A DNA stretch of 64,000 nt from Symbiodinium natans (GCA_905221605.1 CAJNDS010002786.1:62001-126000), one strand, 5' to 3'. Positions 10,875 through 21,439 are shown, numbered from the stretch's first letter. Program-made: numbers and translations. The notes: a model not told the origin generated them from the sequence alone.

Positions 10875-11589
10875 CTGTCGTTAGTTCCCGAGTTTTGCAA
10901 CCTTTGCTAGTGGCCGAGGGTTTGGCGGCGTTTGGTGTGCTGTGTGCGAGGCGGAGGCGACGCTCCCCACAGACGAGTCCTGGGACAGGGCAGACAATCG
11001 CCAGGCTCAAGTCGCATGTTCGGCACAAGAGCTTTCTGAAGAACTTTTGAGAGGACTTAGAGGAAGAACCAAGGGCGTTCAAAGTCATTTCGGACAAGGG
11101 CTGCAACACCATGGAGTTCTCTCCGCTGAGTTGTGTGGCCAATAGCGCGATCCCAGAATCTCAGAGGGGCTAATGGTTCTGCGGCACCCGTGCACGAAGG
11201 TGGGAGTCGTTGGTTCTAATCTAAAAATATAGCTTCACATCCTCCCCTCCTTTCACCCAAAGACCCAACCACACCGCCCATCACCACATTCCTACCACCA
11301 CCCTGACCACAATCCACCGCGCTCCGTATGATGGGCTGACTGATGCAACTGCTAAATCTCCCCACTACACCCTTTTGTAAGCTCGCAGCCATGAAAGCAT
11401 CCAGGGCCCGTTTTAGGAAGCACTCGTCCGAGCATGGAGTTGGCTCATCCTGGTTGTTCCCTTCTGCCCTTTCTTTCTCAACTCCGCCAGGTCTCATCAG
11501 TCTCCGCAAACACAGCGAGCATGCGGGGTGTTTCCAGCCGATGTCCCGCGCCCACGTTGGAGTCTCAGCTTTTGTTATTCAGCACCACA

Positions 11590-12128
11590 GGGGTTTCGGG
11601 TTTAGGGTTTAGGGTCTAGGGTTTAGGGTGTCGGGTTTAGGGTTTAGGGTTTAGGGTCTAGGGTCGAGGGTTTAGGGTGTCGGGTTTAGGGTTTTCGTGT
11701 CTCTGTTGGCGCGCCGCGAGTGAGTGTGGCAGGCACGACCTTTTCGGGGAGCTCTGGTGCCGGAAGGCCTGTTTCATCCATTTTCATCCAGCTGCTTCAA
11801 GAACTTGCCCTGGGCTGACATGATATGGTTTAGGGTTTAGGGTTTAGGGTTTAGGGTTTAGGGTTTAGGGTTTAGGGTTTAGGGTTTAGGGTTTAGGGTT
11901 TAGGGCTATTAACAACTGTTCAGAATAGGAGTGCCGTGCACTTTCAAGTGCAGGTACCGCCACTGCAAGGCCTGTCAAGCAGCGCCTCGGCACCAACGCT
12001 GCGCTGAATGAGCGCAGCCGTTTATTTTTTTTGGTGCCCTGTAATGAGTTTAGGGTTTAGGGTTTAGGGTTTAGGGTTCAGGGTTTAGGGTTTAGGGTTG
12101 AGGGTTCAGGGTTTAGGGTTTAGGGTTG
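11590..12128 (+). repeat. Three TTTAGGG tracts
   Basis: 11597-11690 with GTCTAGGG variants, 11826-11905 (pure, about 11 units) and 12048-12126. The gaps hold short possible exons (for example FIHFHPAASRTCPG near 11780). Confidence 0.9.
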
Positions 12129-12639
12129 TTGTACTGTCCGTACTGAGCTGGCAACCAGCTGGTCTTTCAACACTCCCTCGTGCGACCGGCGAGCGCCACA
12201 AACAGAGCCCGGCCTGGGGGTGGGATGTGTGTGCCGGATTTGTGAGCCCCATCGCTGTGACGACTTTGTGCTTTCTCCATCCTTCCACTGCCCTTCGAAG
12301 GAGTCTTTGCACGTCCGAGAAGCGACCAAGCCATCTCATCAAACTCAGCTCATGGAATGTCAAGATATTAATCATCTAATCTCCTAACCATAATATAACA
12401 TCTATAACCATATATATATACACATAATACATCATATTCATCATATGAATATAATATACAACTATCAAAAATAATATATCATATATAGAGATGCCCATAG
12501 ATCTCGCAACACAGCCGGAACACGCAAACGAACAGTCTCTCTGCTTGGTATCAAGAAGCTTTCCATGACATCTGCATGACATGGCAGAGGTCGGAGACTT
12601 GGAAGTTGTCGAAAGCGTCGTGCACATGTGCAATGCCTT

Positions 12640-12735
12640 GGGATGTTTCCCCTTAAACTAACAGTCCTTAATAGTGATTATAGTACCCCTCCTCTTACAA
12701 TCCCGATTAGAGCGGTCAGTACAAGGAGAAGACCG
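12640..12735 (+). mobile_element. Family E element
   Basis: CTTAAACTAACAGTCC at one end and GCGGTCAGTACAAGG at the other are imperfect inverted ends; TTACAATCCC is shared with the CFAP57 copy. Confidence 0.5.
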
Positions 12736-12836
12736 CCTTGTCAGGCATCGAAGCCAGAGGAAGCGGAAGGAGCGCAGCCGCGAACAAAGGTGGGGTTGCA
12801 TGGACTTGCAAACAAGGAGCCAACACGAATGCCCTC
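12720..12836 (+). CDS. Possible exon after a family E element
   Basis: Open in more than one frame; the element ending near 12735 is the same type that forms a CFAP57 intron at 31754-31866, so an exon is expected just downstream. CQASKPEEAEGAQPRTKVG is one reading. Followed by CCCTAAA repeats. Confidence 0.2.
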
Positions 12837-12839
12837 CCT

Positions 12840-13110
12840 AGACCCTGAGCCCTAAACCCTGAGCCCTGAGCCCTAAACCCTAAACCCTAAACCCCAAACC
12901 CTAAACCCTAAACCCTAAACTCTAAACCCTAAACCCTAAACCCTGTCCCTGTCAAGCCTTCGAGCTGCTGATGCGGGCTCACGCCGTAACCCATCGCAAT
13001 TACCCACCTTCAGTGATGCAGGTTTAAGGTTTAGGGTTTAGGGTTTAGGGTTTAGGGTTTAGGGTTTGGGTTTTAGGGTTTAGGGTTTAGGGTATAGGGT
13101 TTAGGGATTC
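12840..13110. repeat. CCCTAAA tract then TTTAGGG tract
   Basis: 12843-12944 CCCTAAA; 13021-13106 TTTAGGG, opposed across 75 bp. Confidence 0.9.
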
Positions 13111-13212
13111 CAAACGCCACGCCCCAGATCCTAAAACCCAAAAAACCCCTAAAAGCCCTCAAAAACCCTGAAAACCCCTTAGAAACCTAAACTCGCTTCA
13201 CTGTACAAAGGC

Positions 13213-13350
13213 ACGGAGGCGTGCGGAGCTGCGCCGGCGAGTGGATGCTGCGGCGGGGCTTGCGCATGGGGAGAAAGGGAAGAGGGGCTTGGACTACGAT
13301 ATATTGCATGTGCTCTTAGAAAATCATGAAAGACTAAGCTGCAGGAATAA
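13213..13350 (+). CDS. Possible exon, charged helical
   Basis: Reads RRRAELRRRVDAAAGLAHG then DYDILHVLLENHERLSC. Strong GC at third positions at the start and good protein character. Lies after a degenerate CCCTAAA-like stretch. Confidence 0.35.
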
Positions 13351-13691
13351 AGATTGTTACTGTTTTTAGTACATATATTCTAGAGAATAACATATCGCAA
13401 TGTATATATATATATATATATGTGTATTTGTAAAAGTATACATGGTATAAAGAATGCAACAGACTTCAATAAGACGATGGACTAGACATGTCATTACCTC
13501 TAAATTTTTCCATATCTATATGTACATACATATATATACATATATATATACGACAATCAATTGTGCATTGCATATCTTGGCATGTCTTTGCAAGCCTTTC
13601 TGACCCATCTGCGTGGAAGGTGACAACCATGATGGAGGGATACGCTGCTGCTGTGGAGGCTTGCAAGGCGCCGTTCTTGTCTGCCCCTGTG

Positions 13692-13965
13692 TAGGGTTTA
13701 GGGTTTAGGGTTTAGGGTTCAGGGTTTAGGGTTTAGGGTTCAGGGTTCAGGGTTGAGGTTCATAAGGTTTCGTATTTGGGATACGTGGACGCTTCTTCAT
13801 GCCACGGCCGGGGCTCCGAGGAGGTCGGGAGGGTGATCCCTGGTTTGCCTGTGCTGCTCGGGGGTCCTCGCTGATTCGGGCTGGGTCAAAGGAAGAAGCA
13901 TCCCAAACCCTGAACCCAATACCCTAAACCCTAAACCCTAAACCGTAAACCCCAAACCCTTGAGA
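13692..13965. repeat. TTTAGGG tract then CCCTAAA tract
   Basis: 13694-13755 and 13906-13960; a possible exon (GREGDPWFACAARGSS) between. Confidence 0.85.
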
Positions 13966-14121
13966 ATCCCCACGAGAAAGCTGGTTGCTGGATTAAATCC
14001 ACATGGCTCAAGGCAGAGGGCTGTGGGGTACTGAAGCCCTGCGATGCTCTCGCATGTTTCAGTGCTAGATGTCTGCTAGGTTCCGTTCAGGCATGCCTCT
14101 TGCGTGATGCTCTGTCCAGTG

Positions 14122-14213
14122 TTTCGAGCGAGTCGAGGTGGGGTCGCAGAGTGAGCGGGCCGTGAACGCCTACATGCAAACCACATACCAGGCAGCCTTG
14201 ACCTCAGCCTTGG
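14122..14213 (+). CDS. Possible exon ending at a family A element
   Basis: Reads SQSERAVNAYMQTTYQAALT then SALGVS, with the reverse family A element starting at the 3' end, as expected if the element is the next intron. A continuation from 14311 is open but unconvincing. Confidence 0.35.
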
Positions 14214-14310
14214 GAGTTTCCGATAGTAGGGCTGGGGCACCTTCATGGGGTCTCTTTCATAAGGGGGATCCTGCTACTTGGTACTATATATTAGGCGTCT
14301 CCTGTTGTAG
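14210..14310 (-). mobile_element. Family A element, reverse
   Basis: GGAGTTTCCGATAGTAGG start, GGGGTCTCTTTCATAAGG core, GATCCTGCTACTTGG and TTGTAG at the end. Follows a candidate exon directly. Confidence 0.5.
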
Positions 14311-14491
14311 AAAATGTCGTCCTTGCGCGGGACGCCGCTCACCGGGCCACAGAAAGCCTGTGATTCCAGTTGCGGCTCAAGCGTTGCGGAACTTCTCGGA
14401 ATAGGATACGGGAAGCGAGAAGTTCCCTGGATTCTCTCAGCCCTCTGTGGCCCGGCTGCATCACTCAACTCCGAGAACATAGCGGCCACAA

Positions 14492-14636
14492 GGGAATACG
14501 GTGGGGGTGATTATTGTATATTTACATACTATGGGGGTGATCATAATAAATTTTACATAGAGAGCATAAAGGGACTACTATGGGGGTGATCATAGTAAGT
14601 TTTACATGGGGACCATAAGGGAAGACTATTAGTAAG
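14492..14636 (+). mobile_element. Family D element with three internal repeats
   Basis: A unit of about 47 bp with ATGGGGGTGATCATA and TTTTACAT recurs three times (from about 14500, 14529 and 14577), ending GGACCATAAGGGAAGACT. Confidence 0.55.
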
Positions 14637-14639
14637 TCG

Positions 14640-14748
14640 ACTCCCTCCTCGAGCTGAAAGCAAGAGTCCCATGGGCGAAGCAGTCTTGGAGAGTCCTGGA
14701 ACAGCAGAGCCGCCGGCAGAAGAGGAGGCGCTCGGCCAACAGTGTTAG
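14640..14748 (+). CDS. Possible exon, basic helical, stop at 14748
   Basis: Reads SLLELKARVPWAKQSWRVLE and QQSRRQKRRRSANSV with a TAG where the GGGGTTTT-type tract starts. Could be a C-terminal exon or one truncated by the repeat. Confidence 0.3.
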
Positions 14749-14872
14749 GGTTTTGGGGTTTTGGGGTTTTGGGGTTTTGGGGTTTTGGGGTTTTGGGGTT
14801 TTGGGGTTTCAGGGTTTCAGGGTTTCAGGGTTTGGGGTTTTGGGGTTTGGGGTTTTGGGGGTTGCGGTAAGA
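14745..14872 (+). repeat. GGGGTTTT-type tract
   Basis: About eight GGGGTTTT units, then TTTCAGGG and TTTGGGG units. Confidence 0.95.
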
Positions 14873-14949
14873 ACTGAGGGGCTTGGGATGGGTATGCGGC
14901 TGCTGTGAGAGCTGAGCTGAGCTGCATCCTCTTTCCCCATGTGTTGGCT

Positions 14950-15074
14950 CCACCCTAAACCCTAAACCCTAAACCCTAAACCCTAAACCCTAAACCCTAT
15001 ACCCTAAACCTTAAACCCTAAACCCCCAACCCCTAACCCCTAAACCCGAAGCCCTGAACCCTAGACCCTAAACC
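14950..15074 (-). repeat. CCCTAAA tract
   Basis: About 16 units, degenerate at the 3' end. Confidence 0.9.
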
Positions 15075-15211
15075 CAGTTCAGGAAGCTGCGCAGAGCCCC
15101 CTTCAGAGAAGCAAGCTCATCCGCAAGCGCCTGAACGATGCCTGGTGCAAGGAATGGACGGAACCTCGACTTGACACAGCCGCTTGGGGATTTCGCCGAT
15201 GGAATGTGTAA
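15075..15211 (+). CDS. Possible terminal exon
   Basis: Reads RSKLIRKRLNDAWCKEWTEP and LDTAAWGFRRWNV then TAA. It directly follows a CCCTAAA tract, with AT-rich microsatellite beyond, consistent with a gene 3' end. Confidence 0.35.
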
Positions 15212-15489
15212 ACTTCTGTGGAAGCGTATCTGGATATGTGACGCAGAACATAGCTAGCACAACCAGACATGTGGATATACAATTTGTCTAGCTACATATA
15301 TAGATATACAAATCAACACATAATGATATATATATATATATGTATATATATATATGTATATGTATACACTCAATTTGTAATAGTGCAAAATATAACACAG
15401 TAGGCATTCCTAGGTCGTCTTGCACGCACTGCGCCAGGTGCTGGACAAGCAGATGTACTCAGCATCCAAGCCCCTTGCTTGGACTCAGT

Positions 15490-15640
15490 TTACATCGGCA
15501 GAGCATCCCAGAGCATCACGTGGGTGGGCTCGTCGCACAGGAAGTGCAAGCTCAACAACATCGAAACATGGCCCGTTGATGCTGTTAGCATCTTCCGAGA
15601 TGAAAAGCATCACCTGCTGCTGCTTGGTCGCATTGGTGTA
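15490..15640 (+). CDS. Possible exon, unknown
   Basis: Frame reads SITWVGSSHRKCKLNNIETW then PVDAVSIFRDEKHHLLLLG. Balanced composition; no family recognised. Confidence 0.3.
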
Positions 15641-15775
15641 TGATAGGGCGCGCTGCTTCTTGCTCACAGCGCTTTTTGGAAACTGGTGAGCGCTTGTGGT
15701 TAGGCTCGGGAGTGTCAAGGCGGCGTGCGAAATCGAAGGCAGGTTCGTGCAGCGAGCACCATCTGGTCACAATAT

Positions 15776-15975
15776 CTGTCTCTCTCTCCTTTTTTGTCTC
15801 TCTCTCGCTCTCTGATTCTCTCATTCTCTCACTCTCTCACTCTCTCTCACTCTCTCACTCTCTCACTCTCTCGCTCTCTCGCTCTCTCACTCTCTCACTC
15901 TCTCACTCTCTCACTCTCTCACTTTCTCACTTTCTCACTCTCTCACTCTCTCACTTTCTCACTCTCTTCCCTCTC
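15776..15975 (+). repeat. CTCTCA/CTCTCG microsatellite
   Basis: 200 bp of CTCTCACT-like units; no gene. Confidence 0.95.
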
Positions 15976-16424
15976 CTCTCGCAGACTCTGCACCTGCACT
16001 GAGGCTGCTGTTGCTGTGCAAAGTTGTGTGGCGCTTGTTAACTTGGTATTTTCCGCATGCTTATAATCCCAGCCCTTGCGCAGAAGTGAATCGGTCGCTG
16101 GGCGTGAGAGTGACTGTGGTCGTCACGATGTCCGACGATGAGTGGAAGAGATGGGGCGAGCGAAGTGACTACGAGGACAGGGGCTGATTGAAGTTCATTG
16201 CTTTGTGAGTCCATGGTCTGCACATGTCTCACTTGTAGTACATAAACATATGAGTAGTCGTAATCTGCATATGTGCAAGTTGCCAGTTTTGTTAGCAGGT
16301 CGTCGTCCCGAGAAGCCTTCATCTTCTTGATTGATAGGTCTAAGCCGTGTCAAATTCCTCGTTACAATATTTGCGACGCACAGCAACTTTTGGCAGTATC
16401 AGCAAAATCCCGGATCTTCACAGG

Positions 16425-17235
16425 AGTATTATAAGTCACTGGGCGTGGTCAACCTTCGATACGGTGGCTGGGACAAGATTCTCCGTCCTGGCGAGGAGTA
16501 TGATGCCAAGAAGGCCTGTGCTCTCCCTCCTCCTTTCACACACACGCACACGCACACGCACACGCACACGCACACGCACACGCACAAGCACAAGCTCAAG
16601 CACAAGCACAAGCACAAGCAAAAAGTGCATGCGTGCACGCGGCGGGTAGGTGGGTGAGTGGGTGCGTGTGCGCAAGTGAGTGTGTGTGCTTCGACGCAAG
16701 CAAAGCGTAGATATGGCTTGGAGGCCGAATACAAGGAGCGATGGCAGAAGGTTTGCCGAGACTTGGATGCCGTCGAGGCGATGCTTCGTTGTGACTGGCT
16801 AAAAGTCTGTTGCGTGCAGATAGGGGCCAGGGCTCACATGCAGCCCCTTCCGGGGATCGTGCTTCAGGCACCTGGCCAAAAAACGATTCTCTTCCACTGC
16901 TTTGCCGGCCTGAACCGGAGCACAAGTGCACTCTGTGCATTTATGATCCTCCGCGCCTTGGCAGCTGACGTCCATCCTTGCAGCACGCACTCGGAGGTGT
17001 AGGAGCGTGGATAGTGTCCAGGTGGTTGCAGGTGATAGCAGGTGGTAGCAGGTGGTACTCTACTATGTGCTTCAGAACCCCAAAAGAATCAAAACAAATA
17101 GTCCCTGTATTAACAGGCAAGTAGCAGTACTGTGGGCAGTGGAGATGTGCAGGTAAGGGCCTTTCGGCGGAAGAGGCGGTGGAGCGCATGATTCGTGTCC
17201 GAGCAGGCCAATGGTACTGGAGGCTGGACGTCCGT
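16425..17235 (+). CDS. Dual-specificity phosphatase, partial, multi-exon
   Basis: A Cys-based phosphatase of the DSP fold. The catalytic loop HCFAGLNRS (16895-16921, Cys codon 16898-16900) fits HC-x5-R-S exactly. Following AFMIL, a GC-AG intron (16953-17152) restores frame to give RKGLSAEEAVERMIRVRAG, the helix usually seen after the DSP loop. Upstream exon-like pieces are about 16425-16515 (YYKSLGVVNLRYGGW) and 16710-16797 (AEYKERWQKVCRDLDAVEA), separated by a CACGCA microsatellite. The general-acid Asp loop was not located and the 5' part is missing or unrecognised. Substrate unknown. Confidence 0.72.
16536..16622 (+). repeat. CACGCA/CACAAG microsatellite in a DSP intron
   Basis: Nine CACGCA units then CACAAG units between two DSP exon candidates. 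Confidence 0.9.
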
Positions 17236-18039
17236 ACGCAGGTTGGAAGGGTGTGCAAGGCTGGTAAAAACTGTCAAGTAGGCAGAGGCAAAATCAGGAA
17301 AGAACAAGTTAACGAGGAGAATGCCATTGGATCCGAAAACCAGGATCACAGCCCGCACTCCAACAATCTTCGAGGAAGCCTCCAAATGCGCCGTTTGTAG
17401 ACCCAACCTTAGAACCCAGTTAGAACCCGAAACCCTAAACCCTTAAAACCCGATGTTTTACCAACCTTAGGTTCGATTGAGCAAATTGACATTCCTCTCA
17501 TTTCTGTGAGATTTGTTCTGTGATTTTGTTTCTTTGCTGCCGTCCGTGAAGGCTCTCCCCTCTGGTACCGCACGGAGATTCTGCGCAACGTGTTGTCTGA
17601 TCTCGGCCGAGGTATTTTCGAACCTTATTGTTTTTTTTCGAGTGTGTCTTGTTTCCTCTGTTTTCCGGTCTTGGGCGCTTTCTGATCTAGGCCTCCTCTT
17701 CTGGTGCCGTCTTACCTTTGTGTGTCTGGTGCACTTCCAGAGTTAAGCTCGAGACCCTGGACTTATCGGGTTCTTCAGGCAGGATGGTTGAAGGGGGGGG
17801 TAACAAACCCAAGGTTCCCTAGAATCCCCCCACTACTCCCTAAAACTCCCTAAGCTTCCCCTGTAAGAACCCTGTAAGAAGCCCTGGCCCCCTTTGTGTT
17901 CGGAGGGACCGCCAATACTTCATCGAGGGCCTGGTCGAGACTTCAGAAGCACAGGGACTCTAAGGCGCGAGGTCTTCTATCGTATTATAAGCATTACATG
18001 CAAGATGAAGTCAAGAGGAGAGATGTATGTGTATACAAA

Positions 18040-18074
18040 CATATATATATATATTTTGTATATATATATATATA

Positions 18075-18121
<47 letters not shown>

Positions 18122-18320
18122 GTATAGTACTGCTGATAATTTTCGCGCTACGCGACCCGCATCGGCCTGAGCTAACCCAAACCAGGGGGGGGGCTGGGGC
18201 GGGTGGGGGCGGGTGGGGGCGGGGAGGGTTGGTTGGTCGGGGTGGGGGGGTGTGTTGGGGGGTGGGGGGGGGGGGGGGGGGGGTGGGGTCTTTGGGCTTG
18301 GGGGGAGGATTTGGAGGGGG
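18040..18320. repeat. AT microsatellite and G-rich block
   Basis: 18040-18118 is nearly pure TA. 18185-18320 is G-rich with a 20-odd G run near 18262-18282, capable of G-quadruplex formation. Confidence 0.85.
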
Positions 18321-18339
18321 CTGCCTGTTCTCACAACCT

Positions 18340-18530
18340 AGACACCTTTGGCCCGAGGCCTCGGCGGATATTTCATGGCTTTCCTCTCTTTTCTTCGTAC
18401 CTGGCTGCTGGGCAGGTGCCGCATACATCTCTGCCGGGAGATGCTGAATTGTCTTAGCGTATGCCTCGATGGTGTGGCCATAAGGCATACTCCAGAAAAG
18501 GCAGACGGCGGAGACGTTGATGATTGCTTG
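18340..18530. other. Exon-like stretch, strand ambiguous
   Basis: Minus strand reads AIINVSAVCLFWSMPYGHTI then EAYAKTIQHLPAEMYAAPAQ. Plus strand reads NCLSVCLDGVAIRHTPEKA. Both open; the 18527-18670 MITE abuts it. Confidence 0.25.
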
Positions 18531-18670
18531 GAGGTTCATGGTACTCAATAAACCAGTTATAGCTGTACTTGTCCATAACCCAGTTCGCACAATATTGGGG
18601 CACTTAAGGGGCTTGTAAGTGGGTCATAAGCACAGTTGTTATTGGGTTATAAGTACCATGAACCTCCAAG
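18527..18670 (+). mobile_element. Family C MITE-like element with perfect 19-bp inverted ends
   Basis: CTTGGAGGTTCATGGTACT at 18527-18545 is the exact reverse complement of 18652-18670. Interior has GGGCACTTAAGGGGCTTG, shared by other copies. No coding capacity. Confidence 0.8.
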
Positions 18671-18899
18671 TGTATCGTTGAGATGTACAGATCGCGGGTG
18701 CAGATACAGTGGAGCCCGACCGCCGCTGCGGTTCTCTCAGGGCCCATGCTTAGCAGCATGCAGCTCTTGCTCCACGTGCGGCCTGCTTTACAACTCGCCA
18801 AGCCTGCCCGTGTGGCAGTGCATGGGGGGGCATAGCTGCATAGTAGGATTTGCAGATCCAAGTGTTCGGAAAGCCAGACTGTCTTGCATAGATGGAGTG

Positions 18900-19100
18900 G
18901 CCTTCTGCTACGGCACGCAGCGAAATCCTCGAGGTACAGCAGCTACATCAGCACTTAGAGCATGTCGCAGTGAACATCCAGGAGGCCGCTTCCCCAAATT
19001 CGATGCCAGCGTGGCGCAGTGGGGCCATGGGTCTCGGTGAGTTGATCTGCTTCTCCTGTCTGCCCGCTTCAAAAGGCAGCCGGAAGACAGAATGCCTGAA
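18900..19100 (+). CDS. Possible exon, helical
   Basis: Reads ARSEILEVQQLHQHLEHVAV and NIQEAASPNSMPAWRSG. Probably coiled-coil; unknown gene. Confidence 0.3.
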
Positions 19101-19264
19101 CCTTCAACCCTAAACCCTCAGCCCCTTCCCAAAAGGGACCTCTCGAAAGGGACCCTCGAAAATTCTCATGCTGCGCGAGGGGCCCCAACGCGCTCGAAGG
19201 GTTTGGTTTTCTAGGCAAAGCCTCCGAAATCAAGGTAAGCGGGACAAAGTTTAAGGTTTGTTTC

Positions 19265-20125
19265 CACTAAACCCTAAACCCTAAACCCTAAACCCTAAAC
19301 CCTAAACCCTAAACCCTAAACCCTAAACCCTAAAACCCCTGAAGAAGCAGGGCAGAAGGAGGGGTCCTTATGGGAGCGTCTGGCGGTTGGACTCGAGGCC
19401 ATGGCCCGGGCTGCGGATGAGCTGCGCCGAATCGTGGGGGCCCCAAGGATTTTTGAAGGGGTTTAGGGTTTAGGGTTTTTGGGTTTTGGGTTTAGGGTTT
19501 AGGGTTTAGGTATGCAGAGTAGTGGGGGGCCCAGAGGATTCTTTGAAGTCTCTCTTGGGCTTTTGGGAGTTTAGGGAGTTTTGGGAGTTTAGGGAGTTTG
19601 GGTAGGGCAGAATAGTGGGGCCCCAAGGATTTTAAGGTCTCTTTTGGGCTTTTGGGGTTTAGGGTTTACGGAGTGTAGGGAGTTTAAGAAAAGAATTTAG
19701 GGAGTTTCGGGAGTTTCGGGAGTTTCGGGAGTTTCGGGAGTTTAGGGAGTTTAGGGGTTTCAGGGAGTTTAGGGAGTTTGCGGTTGAGCTTCGTCCAAGT
19801 TCATGTGCACTTTTTGGGTCTCGCACGTGTTGCGATGGAAGCTAGGTGAAAGCCGCGACGATGTAAGTTTCCCAGATCAGTCGGAGCATCATCTTAAATC
19901 CTAAACCCGTAACCCTAAACCCTAAACCCTAAACCCTAAACCCTAAACCCTAAACCCTAAACCCTAAACCCTAAACCCCTTCATCAGGCCCCATCTGCCT
20001 ATCTGCGCATGCCCTGACGGTGTTGTTGGGTCTTCATCGGCGGGTTTCCGAACATAGGGGTTAAGAACCCAATGAGACTTTAGGGTTTAGGGTTTAGGGT
20101 TTAGGGTTTAGGGTTTAGGGCTCTC
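19265..20125. repeat. CCCTAAA and TTTAGGG tracts with iterated flanks
   Basis: 19265-19336 CCCTAAA; 19461-19510 TTTAGGG; 19570-19610 and 19660-19780 TTTAGGGAG units; 19905-19978 CCCTAAA; 20080-20119 TTTAGGG. Confidence 0.9.
19336..19438 (+). CDS. Possible exon between telomere-like tracts
   Basis: Reads EEAGQKEGSLWERLAVGLEA then MARAADELRRIVG, then meets the first of three iterated flank copies. A CCCTAAA tract ends immediately upstream. May join the coiled-coil piece at 21146. Confidence 0.35.
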
Positions 20126-20231
20126 AAGTACTTCTGCCCCAACTCTAACCACAGTAGGGCACTTAAGGGGCCTGTAAGTGCGTTCTAAGTACAGTTGTAG
20201 TTGGGGGTATTAAGTACCACGAACCTCCAAG
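20120..20231 (+). mobile_element. Family C element, left end lost
   Basis: AGGGCACTTAAGGGGC to ACCACGAACCTCCAAG matches the right part of family C; the left end is replaced by a TTTAGGG tract ending at 20119. Confidence 0.6.
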
Positions 20232-20784
20232 TACCCAGGGGGGCGAGCTGAGCCTGGCGCGGTGTGAGGAGGGGCGCCTGGAAGCCCAGTTCACAGTACA
20301 GGAATCCCTATGAAGGACTGGTAGTACAAGAGGGGAGCATTCTAAACCCTAAACCTCAAACCTTGTCCGCTTGCCATAATTCGCCTCAACATCACATGCG
20401 GAAACCTGCGACCCTGATGAATACACACTCCCTAAGCCCCTACAAACCCTATAGACCCTGCAAATGCGAAAAGCCCTACGATAAAAGCCTATACAGCCTG
20501 TAACGCCCATAAAGCACATAAAACCTATCAACCCTCTAAGCCCGAAAAATCCGAGCTTAAACCTAAACCCTAAGTCCTGGCCCTGAACATCCCTAAGCCG
20601 GAAACCCGAAACCCCAGAAAGCAAAAAGCACAGAAACCCCAAAACCCTGAAACCCTGAGACACTTAAATCCTAAAAGCCCTCAACGCCCTAAAAGACCTA
20701 GGCGCCCTGAAAGCCCTAACACCCTAACCCCCCCCCCCCCCCCCCCCCCTGAAAGGTGTTCGTCAGATTCCCGTCAGTGCTTAG

Positions 20785-21130
20785 AGGTTCATGGTACTTA
20801 ATCACCCAATGAAAACTAGACTTTTAGCCCAATTATCCCCACATTAGGGCACTTAAGGGGCTTCTCAGCGGGTTTTAAGTACAGTTATACTTGGGTTATT
20901 AAGTACCCTAAACCCTAAACCCTAAACCCGAAGCCCTAAATCCTAAACCCTAAACCCTAAGCCCTAAACCCTAAACCCTACACCCTAAACCCCAAACCCT
21001 ACACCCTAAACCCTAAGCCCTAAACCCTAATCCTAAACCCTAGACCCTGGACCCTAGACCCTAGACCCTAGACCCTAAACCCTAAACCCTAAACCCTAAA
21101 CCTGGGTTACTACGTACCACGGGCCTCCCG
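20785..21130 (+). mobile_element. Family C element split by a CCCTAAA tract
   Basis: Starts AGAGGTTCATGGTACTTAAT; the right end is separated by about 195 bp of CCCTAAA-type repeat and reads TACGTACCACGGGCCTCC. The tract is bracketed by a near-identical 16-mer. Confidence 0.7.
20895..21102 (-). repeat. CCCTAAA tract inside a family C element
   Basis: About 28 units with CCCTAGA and CCCTACA variants. Confidence 0.9.
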
Positions 21131-21145
21131 TCAGTGCTAAGGCTT

Positions 21146-21208
21146 GGAGCGGCTCCGGAGCCACCGCCTGGAGCTGGAAGAGGAGCTGCAGGCACGTGGT
21201 ACGAGGTA
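21146..21208 (+). CDS. Short coiled-coil exon
   Basis: Reads LERLRSHRLELEEELQARGT, a clear heptad pattern, ending at GTAGGGTTTG with a TTTAGGG tract. Together with 19336-19438 it suggests a coiled-coil protein with tract-filled introns. Confidence 0.35.
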
Positions 21209-21365
21209 GGGTTTGGGGTTTAGGGTTTAGGGTTTAGGGTTTAGAGTTTAGGGTTTGGGGTCTAGGGTTTAGTAATTTAGGGTTTAGGGTTTAGTATTTT
21301 AGGGTTTAGGGTTTAGGGTGTAGGGTTTAGGGTTTAGGGTGTAAGGTTTAGGGTTTAGGGCTTCC
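21208..21365 (+). repeat. TTTAGGG tract
   Basis: About 20 units with GTGTAGGG variants; directly follows a coiled-coil exon. Confidence 0.9.
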
Positions 21366-21439
21366 CAGTTTGAGGGTTACATTTAGGACCTCCGACCAAG
21401 CCTCGTAGATAGCGACAGACATCGAAGTTGTCTCTCATG

